Of a stretch of 64,000 bases of DNA, positions 40,247 through 48,781 are shown piece after piece. The stretch comes from Exiguobacterium sp. s124. Lineage in GTDB: Bacteria > Bacillota > Bacilli > Exiguobacteriales > Exiguobacteriaceae. Below the pieces are notes generated by a model. That model had not been told where the DNA came from and searched no databases. It saw nothing but the letters and a program-made list of their open reading frames with translations. The stretch is from positions 1 through 64,000 of the forward strand of contig NZ_JACSKH010000001.1 in the NCBI RefSeq assembly GCF_018617485.1, given 5' to 3'. Numbering within the stretch: the first letter of the stretch is position 1; every line of letters begins with the position of its first letter. Made by a program: the position numbers and the translations under genes.

Positions 40247-41099
40247 TGACGGCTGGAGGGCCGAAGTCGCCGCTGTGATAGTCGCGGAAGGCTTGACGAA
40301 TCTCCTCTTCCGTATTCATGACGAAAGGACCGTGCGCAATATACTCTTCTCGAATCGGTTTTCCTGAATAAACGAGGAGGCGCGTACGGCTTGTCGCTTT
40401 GAGGTGAAGGGTACTCATCGCATCAGACGTCTCGTCGAACGTCAATGTCGCGACGTCCGTTTTGCTGAGTGGCGTAATGGAAGATCCAACTTCAATCGAA
40501 CCAGCGAGTACATACAAGAAGCTGTTGTGGTTCGCAGGCAGGACATGTTCGTATTCGCCGCCCTCCTTCAACAATATCTCTGTCATCGTGATTGGAACGA
40601 GACTTTCCATCGGCCCTTTCACACCGGCGATTTCACCAGAGTAGACGCGAAGTTGTCCACCATCAATCGGTACGACCGGTGCGTCTTCGATATATACATT
40701 TTGATAAGAAGTCTTCGTCGTCTTTAGAGACTTCGGTAAATTCAACCACAATTGAAGCGTATGGATGAGGTCATCGTCGACCGCCTCTTCCGCGTGACGG
40801 GCGGCCCACCCGGCATTCATATATTGAACATCACCGGCGTCTAAAATCGAATGTCCCCCATGGTTGTCAATGTGTTCGAGGCGACCGTCGATGACATATG
40901 TGATCGTCTGGAACCCACGATGAGGATGATCCGAAAATGTTCCTCGTTTGAACCAGTCTTCTGCCATCAAAATAAAGGGGTCGAATGCCTCTTTTTGTTC
41001 AGGGGGTAATACCCAACCTTGTTGGACGTGCGGATATCCGTTTTGGCGATAATTGACGCGCCAATGTTTGTCGACATCTCTTATAAATGAATGGGTCAT
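40242..41099 (-). CDS. Pirin family protein
   Basis: A 285-residue bicupin. The pirin N-terminal metal site is visible in FSDHPHRGFQTITYVIDGRLEHIDNHGG (His-x-His and following residues) and DAGDVQYMNAGWAARHAEE. The C-terminal pirin domain ends SGKPIREEYIAHGPFVMNTEEEIRQAFRDYHSG, a standard ending. Some bacterial pirins are quercetinases; which role applies here is unknown. It shares a terminator with the convergent operon. Confidence 0.92.
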   Translation of the reverse strand: MTHSFIRDVDKHWRVNYRQNGYPHVQQGWVLPPEQKEAFDPFILMAEDWFKRGTFSDHPHRGFQTITYVIDGRLEHIDNHGGHSILDAGDVQYMNAGWAARHAEEAVDDDLIHTLQLWLNLPKSLKTTKTSYQNVYIEDAPVVPIDGGQLRVYSGEIAGVKGPMESLVPITMTEILLKEGGEYEHVLPANHNSFLYVLAGSIEVGSSITPLSKTDVATLTFDETSDAMSTLHLKATSRTRLLVYSGKPIREEYIAHGPFVMNTEEEIRQAFRDYHSGDFGPPAVK

Positions 41100-41173
41100 A
41101 GCATGTCACTCCTTTCCCTTCTTATCTTCCCAAAAAATGTTTCGGATAAGGTCTAATTTGCCTCATGGATATG

Positions 41174-41203
41174 CAAAAAAGACAGATGCGCTCGGCATCT
41201 GTC
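41174..41203 (-). terminator. Terminator of the large lipoprotein gene
   Basis: On the minus strand the stem GACAGATGC/GCATCTGTC (41181-41203) with a five-base loop is followed by six T. Confidence 0.88.
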
Positions 41204-41206
41204 GAT

Positions 41207-42472
41207 TCAACTGTTTCCTTCAAATAGGTTATGCCACTTGATGGCGTCCTCACGTAACAGTTTAAAGTGGGCCCCGGTCTTCGAATTCGTGACGTAAACA
41301 TCATTCCCGTCATAACTCACGTCAAACGTTTGGGCACATACACCTTGAAACAGTGTCAAATAAGGGACAGGTGCAGGTGTTCCTGCACGAGATGTCGCAT
41401 TCGCCTGTTCAATCGCATGGAAGAGAAAGTCTACTTCTTCTGTTCCGACGTGCTGTAAAAACGAATCGTCTTTCGACTCTGTACCGAGAAGCGCTAACTC
41501 ATGAAACAGAGCATGGCGTTCACTGCTCAATGTTGCATGGATTTGTTTCGTCAATTCCTCTCCATGCAACAAATCCGGTTGATGGTAGGTGAGGGAAACG
41601 AGCTGACGATTCGCTGTTCCATCTTTCATATAAGTAAAACTATAAAGCGGATAGCGTTGTCCGGGTACAAGGACAGATGGCAATTGTGAGGCTGCTTTCG
41701 CTCCAAACATTTGTGACATGTGCGCTTGTTTCGGACGAAGGACCGTTTGATAATCATTTTGATCCGGGCTTGTGTAAATCGCATATTGCGACGTATCGTC
41801 TGATTTCTCTGTCCCGAGTCCGATTGAAAGATAAGGATGACGCGATGCATCAATCGGAATCATTAGACGTTCTTCTCCTTCTGACGAGTTCAAGGTCAAT
41901 TCAAACTGTCCATTGAATGGCATGGTGATATGGAAAAGGGTATGTTCGATGCCTTTTCGTTCTGGATAGGGCTCATTGCCTATCGGCTTTTTCATCTCTT
42001 CCGCAAAGTGTTCATATTCATGTGGTTCGGCAAAGCGAATCTTGGCGGTGTCTGGATACGTATCTGCTGCATATTGTACGTCGCTCAAACTCTCGGGCAA
42101 GCTAGTGGTTTTTGTGACATACGTAATCGAGTCTAGCTGACATTGTACATATGACTCGTTATGGATTGTAAATAAAGTGGCCGTCGGAAATGTGGATGAC
42201 GTAGCGACATCTGTCAATGGTTGTGTCAGTGTGACCGTCCCGAGCCAGCGTCTCTCGCCATTCGGAATTGTCGAAATCGCATTGTCAGGTTGACACAGTT
42301 CGATCATCAACGCACGGTCGGATTCTGGCATTTCGATTTGTTGTCCATTCGGTAACAAGGCACGTCCTTGATAAAATTCTGGGGCGGGCTGGAGTCGGAG
42401 TGCGCGTTCTTCCTCGCATCCGAATAAGAATAATAGGATGACGAGGGTACTGAAAATCAGGTACTTTTTCAC
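41207..42472 (-). CDS. Large predicted lipoprotein, unknown family
   Basis: A 421-residue secreted protein with a signal peptide and lipobox LFGC (Cys19). The rest is soluble, without membrane helices, and rich in beta-type sequence. The only cysteines in the mature part are in ELCQPDN, YVQCQLD and GVCAQTF. No known catalytic motif or family was recognised. The N-terminal half contains beta-sandwich-like segments (FNGQFELTLNSSEGEERLMIPIDA). It is monocistronic with its own terminator and lies beside a 286-bp AT-rich gap. Confidence 0.65.
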   Translation of the reverse strand: MKKYLIFSTLVILLFLFGCEEERALRLQPAPEFYQGRALLPNGQQIEMPESDRALMIELCQPDNAISTIPNGERRWLGTVTLTQPLTDVATSSTFPTATLFTIHNESYVQCQLDSITYVTKTTSLPESLSDVQYAADTYPDTAKIRFAEPHEYEHFAEEMKKPIGNEPYPERKGIEHTLFHITMPFNGQFELTLNSSEGEERLMIPIDASRHPYLSIGLGTEKSDDTSQYAIYTSPDQNDYQTVLRPKQAHMSQMFGAKAASQLPSVLVPGQRYPLYSFTYMKDGTANRQLVSLTYHQPDLLHGEELTKQIHATLSSERHALFHELALLGTESKDDSFLQHVGTEEVDFLFHAIEQANATSRAGTPAPVPYLTLFQGVCAQTFDVSYDGNDVYVTNSKTGAHFKLLREDAIKWHNLFEGNS

Positions 42473-42565
42473 ATCGGTACTCTCCTTCGATGAATCACTT
42501 TCACCATTCTAGCACCATTTTTTTGTGACTTTAGTCTTAGGAAAATTAATGTGTTATTTTAAAAA

Positions 42566-42600
42566 AAAATTAAAAAAACCGTCCAACTTGAACTGGACGG
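42566..42600 (-). terminator. Terminator on the minus strand in the AT-rich gap
   Basis: The stem CCGTCCA/TGGACGG (42579-42600) is followed on the minus strand by seven T and a second T run. It lies 160 bases past the aldo/keto reductase stop, the only minus-strand gene it can serve. Confidence 0.75.
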
Positions 42601-42758
42601 GTAATGAAACCATTTATGCTTTATTTTTACTTTTTAACTTTTTTAGCGTGTCGATTTTTGACGAAAAAGTATTGATATAAAGCGATTTTGAAAACAAGTA
42701 AATTTTCTTATACATAATCAAATTAGAATCGAGTGGAATTTATTTGATGAAGTTCCCT

Positions 42759-43655
42759 TCAATCGACATCTCGACCGCGTGCCGCCTTCAAAATTTCGAA
42801 CCATTCTTCACGTGTGAGATCGATTTGAAGTGCATCGACACCTGTTTGAACGCGCTCAATTTTTCCTGATCCGATGATTGGCATGATGTTCGCAGGATGT
42901 TTGATGAGCCATGCGTAGACGATCGAATCAATCCCACTTGCGTTGTGACGTGCACGAATCTCCTCAAGCTTTTCACGGAGCGGTGCATATTGGTCATCTT
43001 TAAAGAGTTGGCCTCCGGCTAATGGGCTCCAAGCCATAAGTGGCATCCGTTTTTCGTGACAAAGGTCAACCGCACCGTCTTCGAAATGCTTCAATTGCAT
43101 CGGAGAGAGTTCAAGCTGGTTCGTCACGAGCTGGAACGGAAGACGTGATTGTAGCAAGTTCTGTGTAGATGGGACGTGGTTGGAAACGCCGAATTCACGT
43201 ACTTTACCGCTATCACGTAACGTAATGAACGCTTCAGCCACATCATCTGGGTTCATAAGCGGGTCTGGACGATGAATCAATAATGTATCAATGTGATCAA
43301 TCGCGAGCTCTTTCAACGAACGCTCCGCTTGCGCAATGATATGTTCTTTCGTCGTGTCATAATAGTTGAGCGTTTGACCCGGATTGAACGATCCTGTCAG
43401 TTTGATGCCCGTTTTTGTGACAATCTCCATTTGATCACGGAGTTCAGGTTTTAGTTTTAACGCTTCCCCAAATAATCCTTCACATGTATAACCACCATAA
43501 ATATCGGCATGGTCGAACGTCGTGATCCCAAGCTCGAGACATTGCTCGATGAATGTGAGACGCTCCTGCGGGGTCATGTCCCAATCAGCGAGGCGCCACA
43601 TTCCATGGACGACACGTGAGAATGATAATTCTTCTGTCAAAGCGATACGTTGCAT
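42759..43655 (-). CDS. Aldo/keto reductase (YdhF-like oxidoreductase)
   Basis: A 298-residue (beta/alpha)8 aldo/keto reductase. TTFDHADIYGGYTCEG holds catalytic Asp and Tyr, EIVTKTGIKL the Lys and TLLIHRPDPLMNPDD the His. SPLAGGQLF and PIIGSGKIERV are the NADPH-binding loop and C-terminal cofactor segment. The sequence order matches the YdhF subgroup of AKRs. The substrate is unknown. It is transcribed away from the kinase-like gene. Confidence 0.92.
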   Translation of the reverse strand: MQRIALTEELSFSRVVHGMWRLADWDMTPQERLTFIEQCLELGITTFDHADIYGGYTCEGLFGEALKLKPELRDQMEIVTKTGIKLTGSFNPGQTLNYYDTTKEHIIAQAERSLKELAIDHIDTLLIHRPDPLMNPDDVAEAFITLRDSGKVREFGVSNHVPSTQNLLQSRLPFQLVTNQLELSPMQLKHFEDGAVDLCHEKRMPLMAWSPLAGGQLFKDDQYAPLREKLEEIRARHNASGIDSIVYAWLIKHPANIMPIIGSGKIERVQTGVDALQIDLTREEWFEILKAARGRDVD

Positions 43656-43803
43656 AATAACTCCTCCTTGGTTGTCAGTCGCTCTTCATTATACGTCTTC
43701 AAAGAGTAGACGTCACTTGTCACCCTCTCGAGCAATTTTGGCGTCAAATGAGCTTGTATGCGCTATGATGATAAAGAAGAGAAACAGGAAAGAGGCGTGA
43801 CAG

Positions 43804-44415
43804 ATGGGTAATTATACACAATATGCGGACGTCACCTTCGAACGGGTGGGCGACTCGTTTCAAGTAACGGCGATGCATCCAGACCTTCACTTGCACGGAA
43901 TCGGACGAAGTGCGGCCGTGTTTCGTTTAAAAGAAAAGGATCGTGTCATCAAAGTGTTCTTTCCAGGTTATGAACAAATCGCAATCGAAGAGGCAGTCAT
44001 CTATGAAAAGTTAAAAGGACTTCCTTATTTTCCGACTTGTTACGAAGCGGGGGAGTCGTATCTTGTCATGGATTACATCGAAGGGAAGACGCTTTTTGAG
44101 TGTCTAACAGAAGGCATTTGGATTGACCCGTCTTATATCGAGGTAGTAGATGAGGCGCTTCGCCAAGCACGATTGTTGGGGCTGACCCCATCGGACGTCC
44201 ACTTACGAAACATTATTTTGACCCCGAACGGACAGATTTTTTTGATTGACTTGGCGCGCTTTCGACAAGGACAACACATTGACCATCAGTGGGAAGACTT
44301 GAAGCGAATGTATCGACTGTATCGCTATCGTTTCATGCCGAAACAATATAATGAGACATTACTTAATCGAATCGCTTATTTGTATCGTAAGTTCGTGAAC
44401 GACCCGGATTCTTGA
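43804..44415 (+). CDS. Protein-kinase-like fold protein (YrzF-like)
   Basis: A 203-residue small kinase-fold protein. GIGRSAAVFRLKEKDRVIKVFFPGYEQIAIEEAVIYEKL gives the glycine loop, the VIKV lysine and an alpha-C glutamate. YLVMDYIEGKTLFE is the hinge, SDVHLRNIILTPNG is the catalytic loop (Asp and Asn present, HRD replaced) and FLIDLARF replaces DFG. It resembles Bacillus YrzF-type serine/threonine kinase-like proteins. Activity is uncertain. A terminator follows at once. Confidence 0.78.
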   Translation: MGNYTQYADVTFERVGDSFQVTAMHPDLHLHGIGRSAAVFRLKEKDRVIKVFFPGYEQIAIEEAVIYEKLKGLPYFPTCYEAGESYLVMDYIEGKTLFECLTEGIWIDPSYIEVVDEALRQARLLGLTPSDVHLRNIILTPNGQIFLIDLARFRQGQHIDHQWEDLKRMYRLYRYRFMPKQYNETLLNRIAYLYRKFVNDPDS

Positions 44416-44430
44416 TCTGGGTCGTTTTTC
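44398..44430 (+). terminator. Terminator of the kinase-like gene
   Basis: The stem ACGACCCGGAT/ATCTGGGTCGT with loop TCTTG and a TTTTT tail overlaps the last codons. Confidence 0.85.
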
Positions 44431-44496
44431 TTTTATCGATTAGGGAACAAGAGTAACGTGTCCAAAACTGAAGAAGAAGAGAAAGGAGAATCACAG

Positions 44497-44826
44497 ATGG
44501 CTCATCGAATTTATGCGAATGAACTCGAAACACTCCATGAGTGTGTGGAGACATGTAATTATTGCTTGGAATCCTGTTTAGAGGAAAAAGACGTACAGAT
44601 GATGGTCGATTGTATCCGACTCGACCGGGAGTGTGCCGCTGCCTGTGCGTTTCTCGCCGAAGCGATGACACGTGACTCTGCGTTTGTTCCAGAACTCGCT
44701 CGCGCTTGCGCGGTCATTTGTAAAGCCTGTGCGCAAGAATGTGAGAAACATAAACACGCGCATTGTCAGGAATGTGCGCGTGTCTGTACAGAATGTGCTT
44801 CAATGTGTGACCGTTTGGCCGCATGA
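44497..44826 (+). CDS. Csp3-type copper-storage four-helix bundle protein (YhjQ-like)
   Basis: A 109-residue cytosolic protein with 16 cysteines, spaced so that they face the core of a four-helix bundle: HECVETCNYC-ESC, DCIRLDRECAAAC, ACAVICKACAQECEKH and HCQECARVCTECASMC. This matches the Csp3 family, which binds many Cu(I) ions per subunit. No twin-arginine or signal peptide is present, so it is the cytosolic form. ATG 44497 follows AAAGGAG. No other copper gene is adjacent. Confidence 0.9.
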   Translation: MAHRIYANELETLHECVETCNYCLESCLEEKDVQMMVDCIRLDRECAAACAFLAEAMTRDSAFVPELARACAVICKACAQECEKHKHAHCQECARVCTECASMCDRLAA

Positions 44827-44830
44827 AACG

Positions 44831-44863
44831 AGTGACTGGTCGATTGGACCGGTCACTTTTTTC
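44831..44863 (+). terminator. Terminator of the Csp3 gene
   Basis: The stem AGTGACTGGTC/GACCGGTCACT (44831-44841 with 44847-44857) with six T. Confidence 0.87.
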
Positions 44864-44918
44864 GTGTCTTTTAAAGAGGGGATTCGTATAATGAAAAAAA
44901 CGAGAAGTAGGTGTTGGT

Positions 44919-45431
44919 ATGATTCGCAACTGTCGACGAGATGATCTTCAAATGATTTTACATATTTATAATGACGCCATCGTGAATAGTACGGCCGTCT
45001 ATCATTACGAACCGGTGACGCTCGAGAATCGAGTGACCTGGTATGAAGAGAAGAAAGCCCAGGATTGTCCGATTATCGTATGGGTCGAGGATGATGTCGT
45101 GATGGGGTTCGCGACGTTCGGACCGTTCCGTCCGTGGCCGGCGTATCATTACACGGTCGAGCATTCCGTCTATGTACATCCTGGATATCGCGGGAAAGGA
45201 ATCGGCAACAAACTATTGAAGGAAATCATTCGTATCGCAGAAGCGAGAGGGATGAAGACCGTGATTGGTGGAATTGACGAATCGAACGTGACGAGTATTC
45301 GTGCCCATGAAAAAGTCGGGTTTGTTCATTCAGGTACGATCCGAAATGCTGGCTACAAGTTCGGGAAATGGTTGGACTTATCGTTTTATCAACTCGATTT
45401 AGAAGGTCCTGCGTCACCAAAAGAGGGATGA
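44919..45431 (+). CDS. GNAT N-acetyltransferase of the phosphinothricin acetyltransferase group
   Basis: A 170-residue GNAT protein. IYNDAIVNSTAVYHYEPVTLENRVTWYEEKK, FATFGPFRPWPAYHYTVEHSVYVHPGYRGKGIG and GGIDESNVTSIRAHEKVGFVHSGTIRNAGYKFGKWLDLSFYQ follow the PAT/YncA pattern closely. Members acetylate phosphinothricin, methionine sulfone/sulfoximine or other amino-acid analogues. It is monocistronic. Confidence 0.9.
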   Translation: MIRNCRRDDLQMILHIYNDAIVNSTAVYHYEPVTLENRVTWYEEKKAQDCPIIVWVEDDVVMGFATFGPFRPWPAYHYTVEHSVYVHPGYRGKGIGNKLLKEIIRIAEARGMKTVIGGIDESNVTSIRAHEKVGFVHSGTIRNAGYKFGKWLDLSFYQLDLEGPASPKEG

Positions 45432-45497
45432 ATAGGATAGAAAATCTGCCTCCCCATACGATATACTGAAACGAGTGAATCGAATGGAGGAAATCGT

Positions 45498-45836
45498 ATG
45501 AGTGAGTACCCGAATTGCCCGAAATGCCAATCATCTTATGTGTATGAGGACGGTCCGCTTCTTGTCTGCCCGGAATGTGCCTATGAATGGTCACCGATCG
45601 AGATGGCAGAAGCAGAAGCGGCATCCCGAATCAAAGATGCGAACGGAAATCCGCTACAGGACGGGGACACGGTCACCGTGATTAAGGACTTAAAAGTAAA
45701 AGGCACTTCGCTTGTCGTCAAACAAGGGACGAAAGTGAAAGGGATTCGACTTGTGGAAGGCGATCATGACATCGATTGTAAAATCGAAGGTCTTGGTGCG
45801 ATGAAATTGAAGTCGGAATTTGTGAAGAAAATCTAA
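45498..45836 (+). CDS. PhnA/YjdM family zinc-ribbon protein
   Basis: A 112-residue protein. The N-terminal zinc ribbon is [26 protein letters not shown] (two CxxC) and the C-terminal KOW-like PhnA domain runs [23 protein letters not shown] through to the end. It is annotated in many genomes as alkylphosphonate utilisation protein, though that role is not supported biochemically. It is monocistronic with a bidirectional terminator. Confidence 0.93.
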   Translation: MSEYPNCPKCQSSYVYEDGPLLVCPECAYEWSPIEMAEAEAASRIKDANGNPLQDGDTVTVIKDLKVKGTSLVVKQGTKVKGIRLVEGDHDIDCKIEGLGAMKLKSEFVKKI

Positions 45837-45837
45837 A

Positions 45838-45876
45838 AAAAAAGTGTTTCGGCGAATTGCCGAAACACTTTTTTGT
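45838..45876. terminator. Bidirectional terminator between phnA-like and aldehyde dehydrogenase genes
   Basis: A 13-bp perfect stem AAAGTGTTTCGGC/GCCGAAACACTTT (45841-45853 with 45859-45871) flanked by A-rich and T-rich runs, so it works in both directions. Confidence 0.92.
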
Positions 45877-45877
45877 A

Positions 45878-47335
45878 TTATGAGAAGAACGGTTTATACT
45901 CGCGACGTTCATGCATGATGGACACCCATTGAAGTGTCGTGAACTCTTCGAGCACCCATTCGCCGTTGAATCGTCCGAGACCAGAGTTCTTCTCGCCCCC
46001 GAACGGCATATGCGGTTCATCGTTGACCGACTGGTCGTTGACGTGAATCATGCCGGTTTCGACTTTTCGTGCGAAATTGGTCGCGCGGTAAACCGAACCG
46101 TGGACGGCACCGCTCAATCCATACGGCAATTCATTCGAGAGACGAATAGCCTCTTCGTCATCTTTGAACGAAAGGATGACCGCAACCGGACCGAAGATTT
46201 CATTTTTCGCAAGTGGCATGTCATTCGTGACGCCACTGAGGACGGTCGGTTCGAGGACGTTGCCGTCTGCTGTTCCGCCGGTATGGACGGTCGCACCCGC
46301 ATCGACGGTTTTTTCGATCTGTTCTAAGATGCGATCGATTTGGTCGTGATCGATGAGTGGACCGACTTGCGTGTCTTTTTCGTTCGGATCGCCTGCTTTC
46401 AACTGTTTAACGCGCTCGACGTAACGTTCCACGAATTCATCATGAATCGATTCGGCGACGAGGATTCGGTTCGTCGACATACAAATTTGTCCCTGATGGA
46501 AGAACTTGCTGTAGACTGCTGATTCGACGGCACGATCGAGATCGGCATCGTCGAGCACGACGAACACGTTATTTCCGCCGAGTTCAAGAGCGGTTTTCTT
46601 CAAGAGACGTCCCGCCTTCTCTGCGATTCCTTGTCCGACTTCGGTCGAGCCCGTGAACGAGATGAGACGTGGAATCGGATGTTCGACGATCGCATCGCCG
46701 ATTTCAGACCCTCGTCCGACGACGACATTGAGTACGCCTTTTGGAAGTCCTGCTTCTTCGAAGAGGGATGCGAACAGGAGACCACCTGTGACCGGTGTCG
46801 CTGTGGCCGGTTTGACGACGACCGAGTTTCCGGTCGCAAGCGCCGTCACGATTGAGCGTACGGCCAAATGGAGCGGGAAGTTCCATGGGCTGATGATGCC
46901 GATGACTCCGAGTGGTTTGCGATATACGCGGTTCTCTTTATTCGGAACGATCGAAGGTTTGATGAGTCCGTCCATACGGAACGGGAACGTCGAGGCTTCT
47001 TTAATGATGGCCATCGATGCGGCGAACTCACTTTCTGCCTTGATGCGTGTGCTCCCAGACTCTTTCACGAGCCAATCGACGATGAAGTCTTTGTTGTCCA
47101 TCGTCAGCTGGGCAAACTTCTCAATCAATTCCCGTCGTGCTTGCGGAAGCATATCGGCCCAGTCAGTCTGAGACGCTTTGGCTGCTTCATACGCGCGATT
47201 CAAGTCATCTTCGTCTGCCGATTGAATCGAGAAGAGTGTCTCGTTTGAGAACGGATTGACGTTGTCGATCGATTTTTCACTTGATCCGCTTACCCATTCA
47301 CCATTGATGTACATTTTCGTAAAATCTGTATGCAT
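45878..47335 (-). CDS. Aldehyde dehydrogenase, vanillin/benzaldehyde dehydrogenase-like
   Basis: A 485-residue ALDH. The Rossmann motif GSTEVGQGI, catalytic Glu in ALELGGNN and catalytic Cys in HQGQICMSTNR are intact, as is the NAD-binding ISPWNFPLHLAVRSI. The N and C termini (MYINGEWVSG..., GEWVLEEFTTLQWVSIMHE) resemble YfmT-type vanillin/aryl-aldehyde dehydrogenases rather than betaine or glycine-aldehyde enzymes. The substrate is therefore probably an aromatic aldehyde. AAAGGAG precedes the ATG on the minus strand. Confidence 0.9.
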   Translation of the reverse strand: MHTDFTKMYINGEWVSGSSEKSIDNVNPFSNETLFSIQSADEDDLNRAYEAAKASQTDWADMLPQARRELIEKFAQLTMDNKDFIVDWLVKESGSTRIKAESEFAASMAIIKEASTFPFRMDGLIKPSIVPNKENRVYRKPLGVIGIISPWNFPLHLAVRSIVTALATGNSVVVKPATATPVTGGLLFASLFEEAGLPKGVLNVVVGRGSEIGDAIVEHPIPRLISFTGSTEVGQGIAEKAGRLLKKTALELGGNNVFVVLDDADLDRAVESAVYSKFFHQGQICMSTNRILVAESIHDEFVERYVERVKQLKAGDPNEKDTQVGPLIDHDQIDRILEQIEKTVDAGATVHTGGTADGNVLEPTVLSGVTNDMPLAKNEIFGPVAVILSFKDDEEAIRLSNELPYGLSGAVHGSVYRATNFARKVETGMIHVNDQSVNDEPHMPFGGEKNSGLGRFNGEWVLEEFTTLQWVSIMHERREYKPFFS

Positions 47336-47539
47336 ATTTGAACACTCCTTTATTTTTCTTCACCATAAGAAGTATTCACTTGTTTTAGAAAAATAAACAT
47401 CTCGATGGGTCGAACGATCAGAGTTGAAGCATGACGTTCGAGATAGTGGAGGAAAGCATAGGTCTGTTGGTCAAAGTAGAAACGCTGAGGTCAATACAAT
47501 CAGTAGAGCTCACGTGTGATTTATTCGTCATCACTCTTT
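47336..47539. other. Non-coding stretch with an inverted repeat
   Basis: About 200 bases between divergent genes. No open frame of note. ATCTCGA (47398-47404) and TCGAGAT (47438-47444) form an inverted repeat around a 33-base loop. It may contain the aldehyde dehydrogenase promoter on the minus strand, but I see no good -35/-10 pair. Otherwise nothing recognised. Confidence 0.4.
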
Positions 47540-47568
47540 TTGAAGTTCCTGAATACTTCCTGTACAGT
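47540..47568 (+). promoter_or_regulatory. Predicted SigA promoter of the HAD phosphatase gene
   Basis: TTGAAG (47540-47545), a 17-base spacer and TACAGT (47563-47568), with TG just before the -10. Confidence 0.6.
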
Positions 47569-47596
47569 TAGACGTAGAGAGGGGTTAGAAAGAAAT

Positions 47597-48274
47597 ATGA
47601 AACGTTATGAAGCGATTTTATTTGATATTGACGATACGTTGTTAGATTTTAAGCAAAGTGAACACGTCGCCTTGGAGCAATTGCTCGCATCCTATAACGT
47701 CCGGATGACAGAAGAGGTAAAGGCGCGATATGTCGACATTAATAGCGGTTTATGGCGTGCTTTTGAACGCGGCGAAGTGGACCGGGAAGAAGTGCTGGTC
47801 GGTCGTCACACGAAACTGTTCGATTCACTCGGTCTCACCGTCGACGGTCCACATGTCGAACAACAATATCGGGACTATTTACATGCGGGCGTGCACATGA
47901 TTGACGGTGCGTTAGAGATTGTCCAAACGCTGAGCGTTGATTATCCACTCTATATCGTCACGAACGGCGTGACGGAGACGCAATTCAAACGGTTAGAGTC
48001 ATCTGGACTATTGCCGTACTTCCAAGACGTGTTCGTATCGGATGCGACGGGCTCGCAAAAACCGATGAAGCCGTTCTTTGACTACGTCTTCGACCGAATT
48101 CCAAACGTGACGCCAGAGAAGGGCTTGATTATCGGTGACTCGGTCACGGCAGATATCGCCGGCGGACGGATGTATGGTCTAGATACATGTTGGTTCAACC
48201 CGAACGAAGTGGCCGCGACGATGGAGTCGACGTATGAGATTCGACATTTACATGAGTTGAAATCGCTTCTCTAA
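47597..48274 (+). CDS. HAD-superfamily nucleotidase of the YjjG group
   Basis: A 225-residue HAD hydrolase. Motif I is LFDIDDTLLDF (Asp10, Asp12), motif II YIVTNGVTETQ, the Lys lies in DATGSQKPMKPFFDYVF and motif III is GLIIGDSVTADIAGG. The cap with GLWRAFERGEVDREEVLVGRHTKLF is typical of YjjG/noncanonical pyrimidine nucleotidases, which clear damaged or non-canonical dNMPs. It is convergent with the Nudix gene two bases away. Confidence 0.9.
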   Translation: MKRYEAILFDIDDTLLDFKQSEHVALEQLLASYNVRMTEEVKARYVDINSGLWRAFERGEVDREEVLVGRHTKLFDSLGLTVDGPHVEQQYRDYLHAGVHMIDGALEIVQTLSVDYPLYIVTNGVTETQFKRLESSGLLPYFQDVFVSDATGSQKPMKPFFDYVFDRIPNVTPEKGLIIGDSVTADIAGGRMYGLDTCWFNPNEVAATMESTYEIRHLHELKSLL

Positions 48275-48276
48275 AT

Positions 48277-48726
48277 TCAAGCCGGATTGAGTGAATGGGC
48301 TGGCAAACGGTTCGGTAGTTGAGCGAGTACTTCCGGATAAAGCGTGACGTCTTGTAGACGGTCGAGCTTTTGCCAACGATAAATCAGGTGATCTCCTTCA
48401 GGTCCGTAAAAATCTCCGTCTTGGAGCGGGAGGTCACCGTCTACATAAAAGTACAGTCCAATCTCATGAAATGGTTGATCGTTGTACGTAAACAAGTTCT
48501 CGTGCACAAAGGCGAATGAAGTATCGGTCACCTGCATGTTCAGCTCTTCATGTAGCTCGCGTGCGAGTGCGGTTGCAGCTTCTTCACCGAGCGTCACGCG
48601 ACCACCGGGTAATGCCCAAAAGTCATCCCGGATGTTTCGGTGAATCAATACGTGTCCGTCTTTCAAAAAAATACCGGCGACGCGATAATTGAAGACGCCT
48701 TGTTCAGTCGGAAATACGAGGTCCAT
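48277..48726 (-). CDS. Nudix hydrolase
   Basis: A 149-residue Nudix protein with the box GGRVTLGEEAATALARELHEELNM in canonical form, preceded by VAGIFLKDGHVLIHRNIRDDFWALP. ATG 48726 follows GGAAGTG; TTG 48741 is an upstream alternative. The substrate is not predictable. It ends two bases from the stop of the convergent HAD gene. Confidence 0.9.
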   Translation of the reverse strand: MDLVFPTEQGVFNYRVAGIFLKDGHVLIHRNIRDDFWALPGGRVTLGEEAATALARELHEELNMQVTDTSFAFVHENLFTYNDQPFHEIGLYFYVDGDLPLQDGDFYGPEGDHLIYRWQKLDRLQDVTLYPEVLAQLPNRLPAHSLNPA

Positions 48727-48781
48727 CTGTATCACTTCCAATCTTTGTAATCTGTTCTAGTATACCTGAAGGAGGGATATG

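Noticed and set aside
46653-47248. Plus-strand frames of 126-172 residues under the aldehyde dehydrogenase gene
   Set aside because: Antisense shadows; the minus-strand gene has intact catalytic Glu and Cys and full family length.
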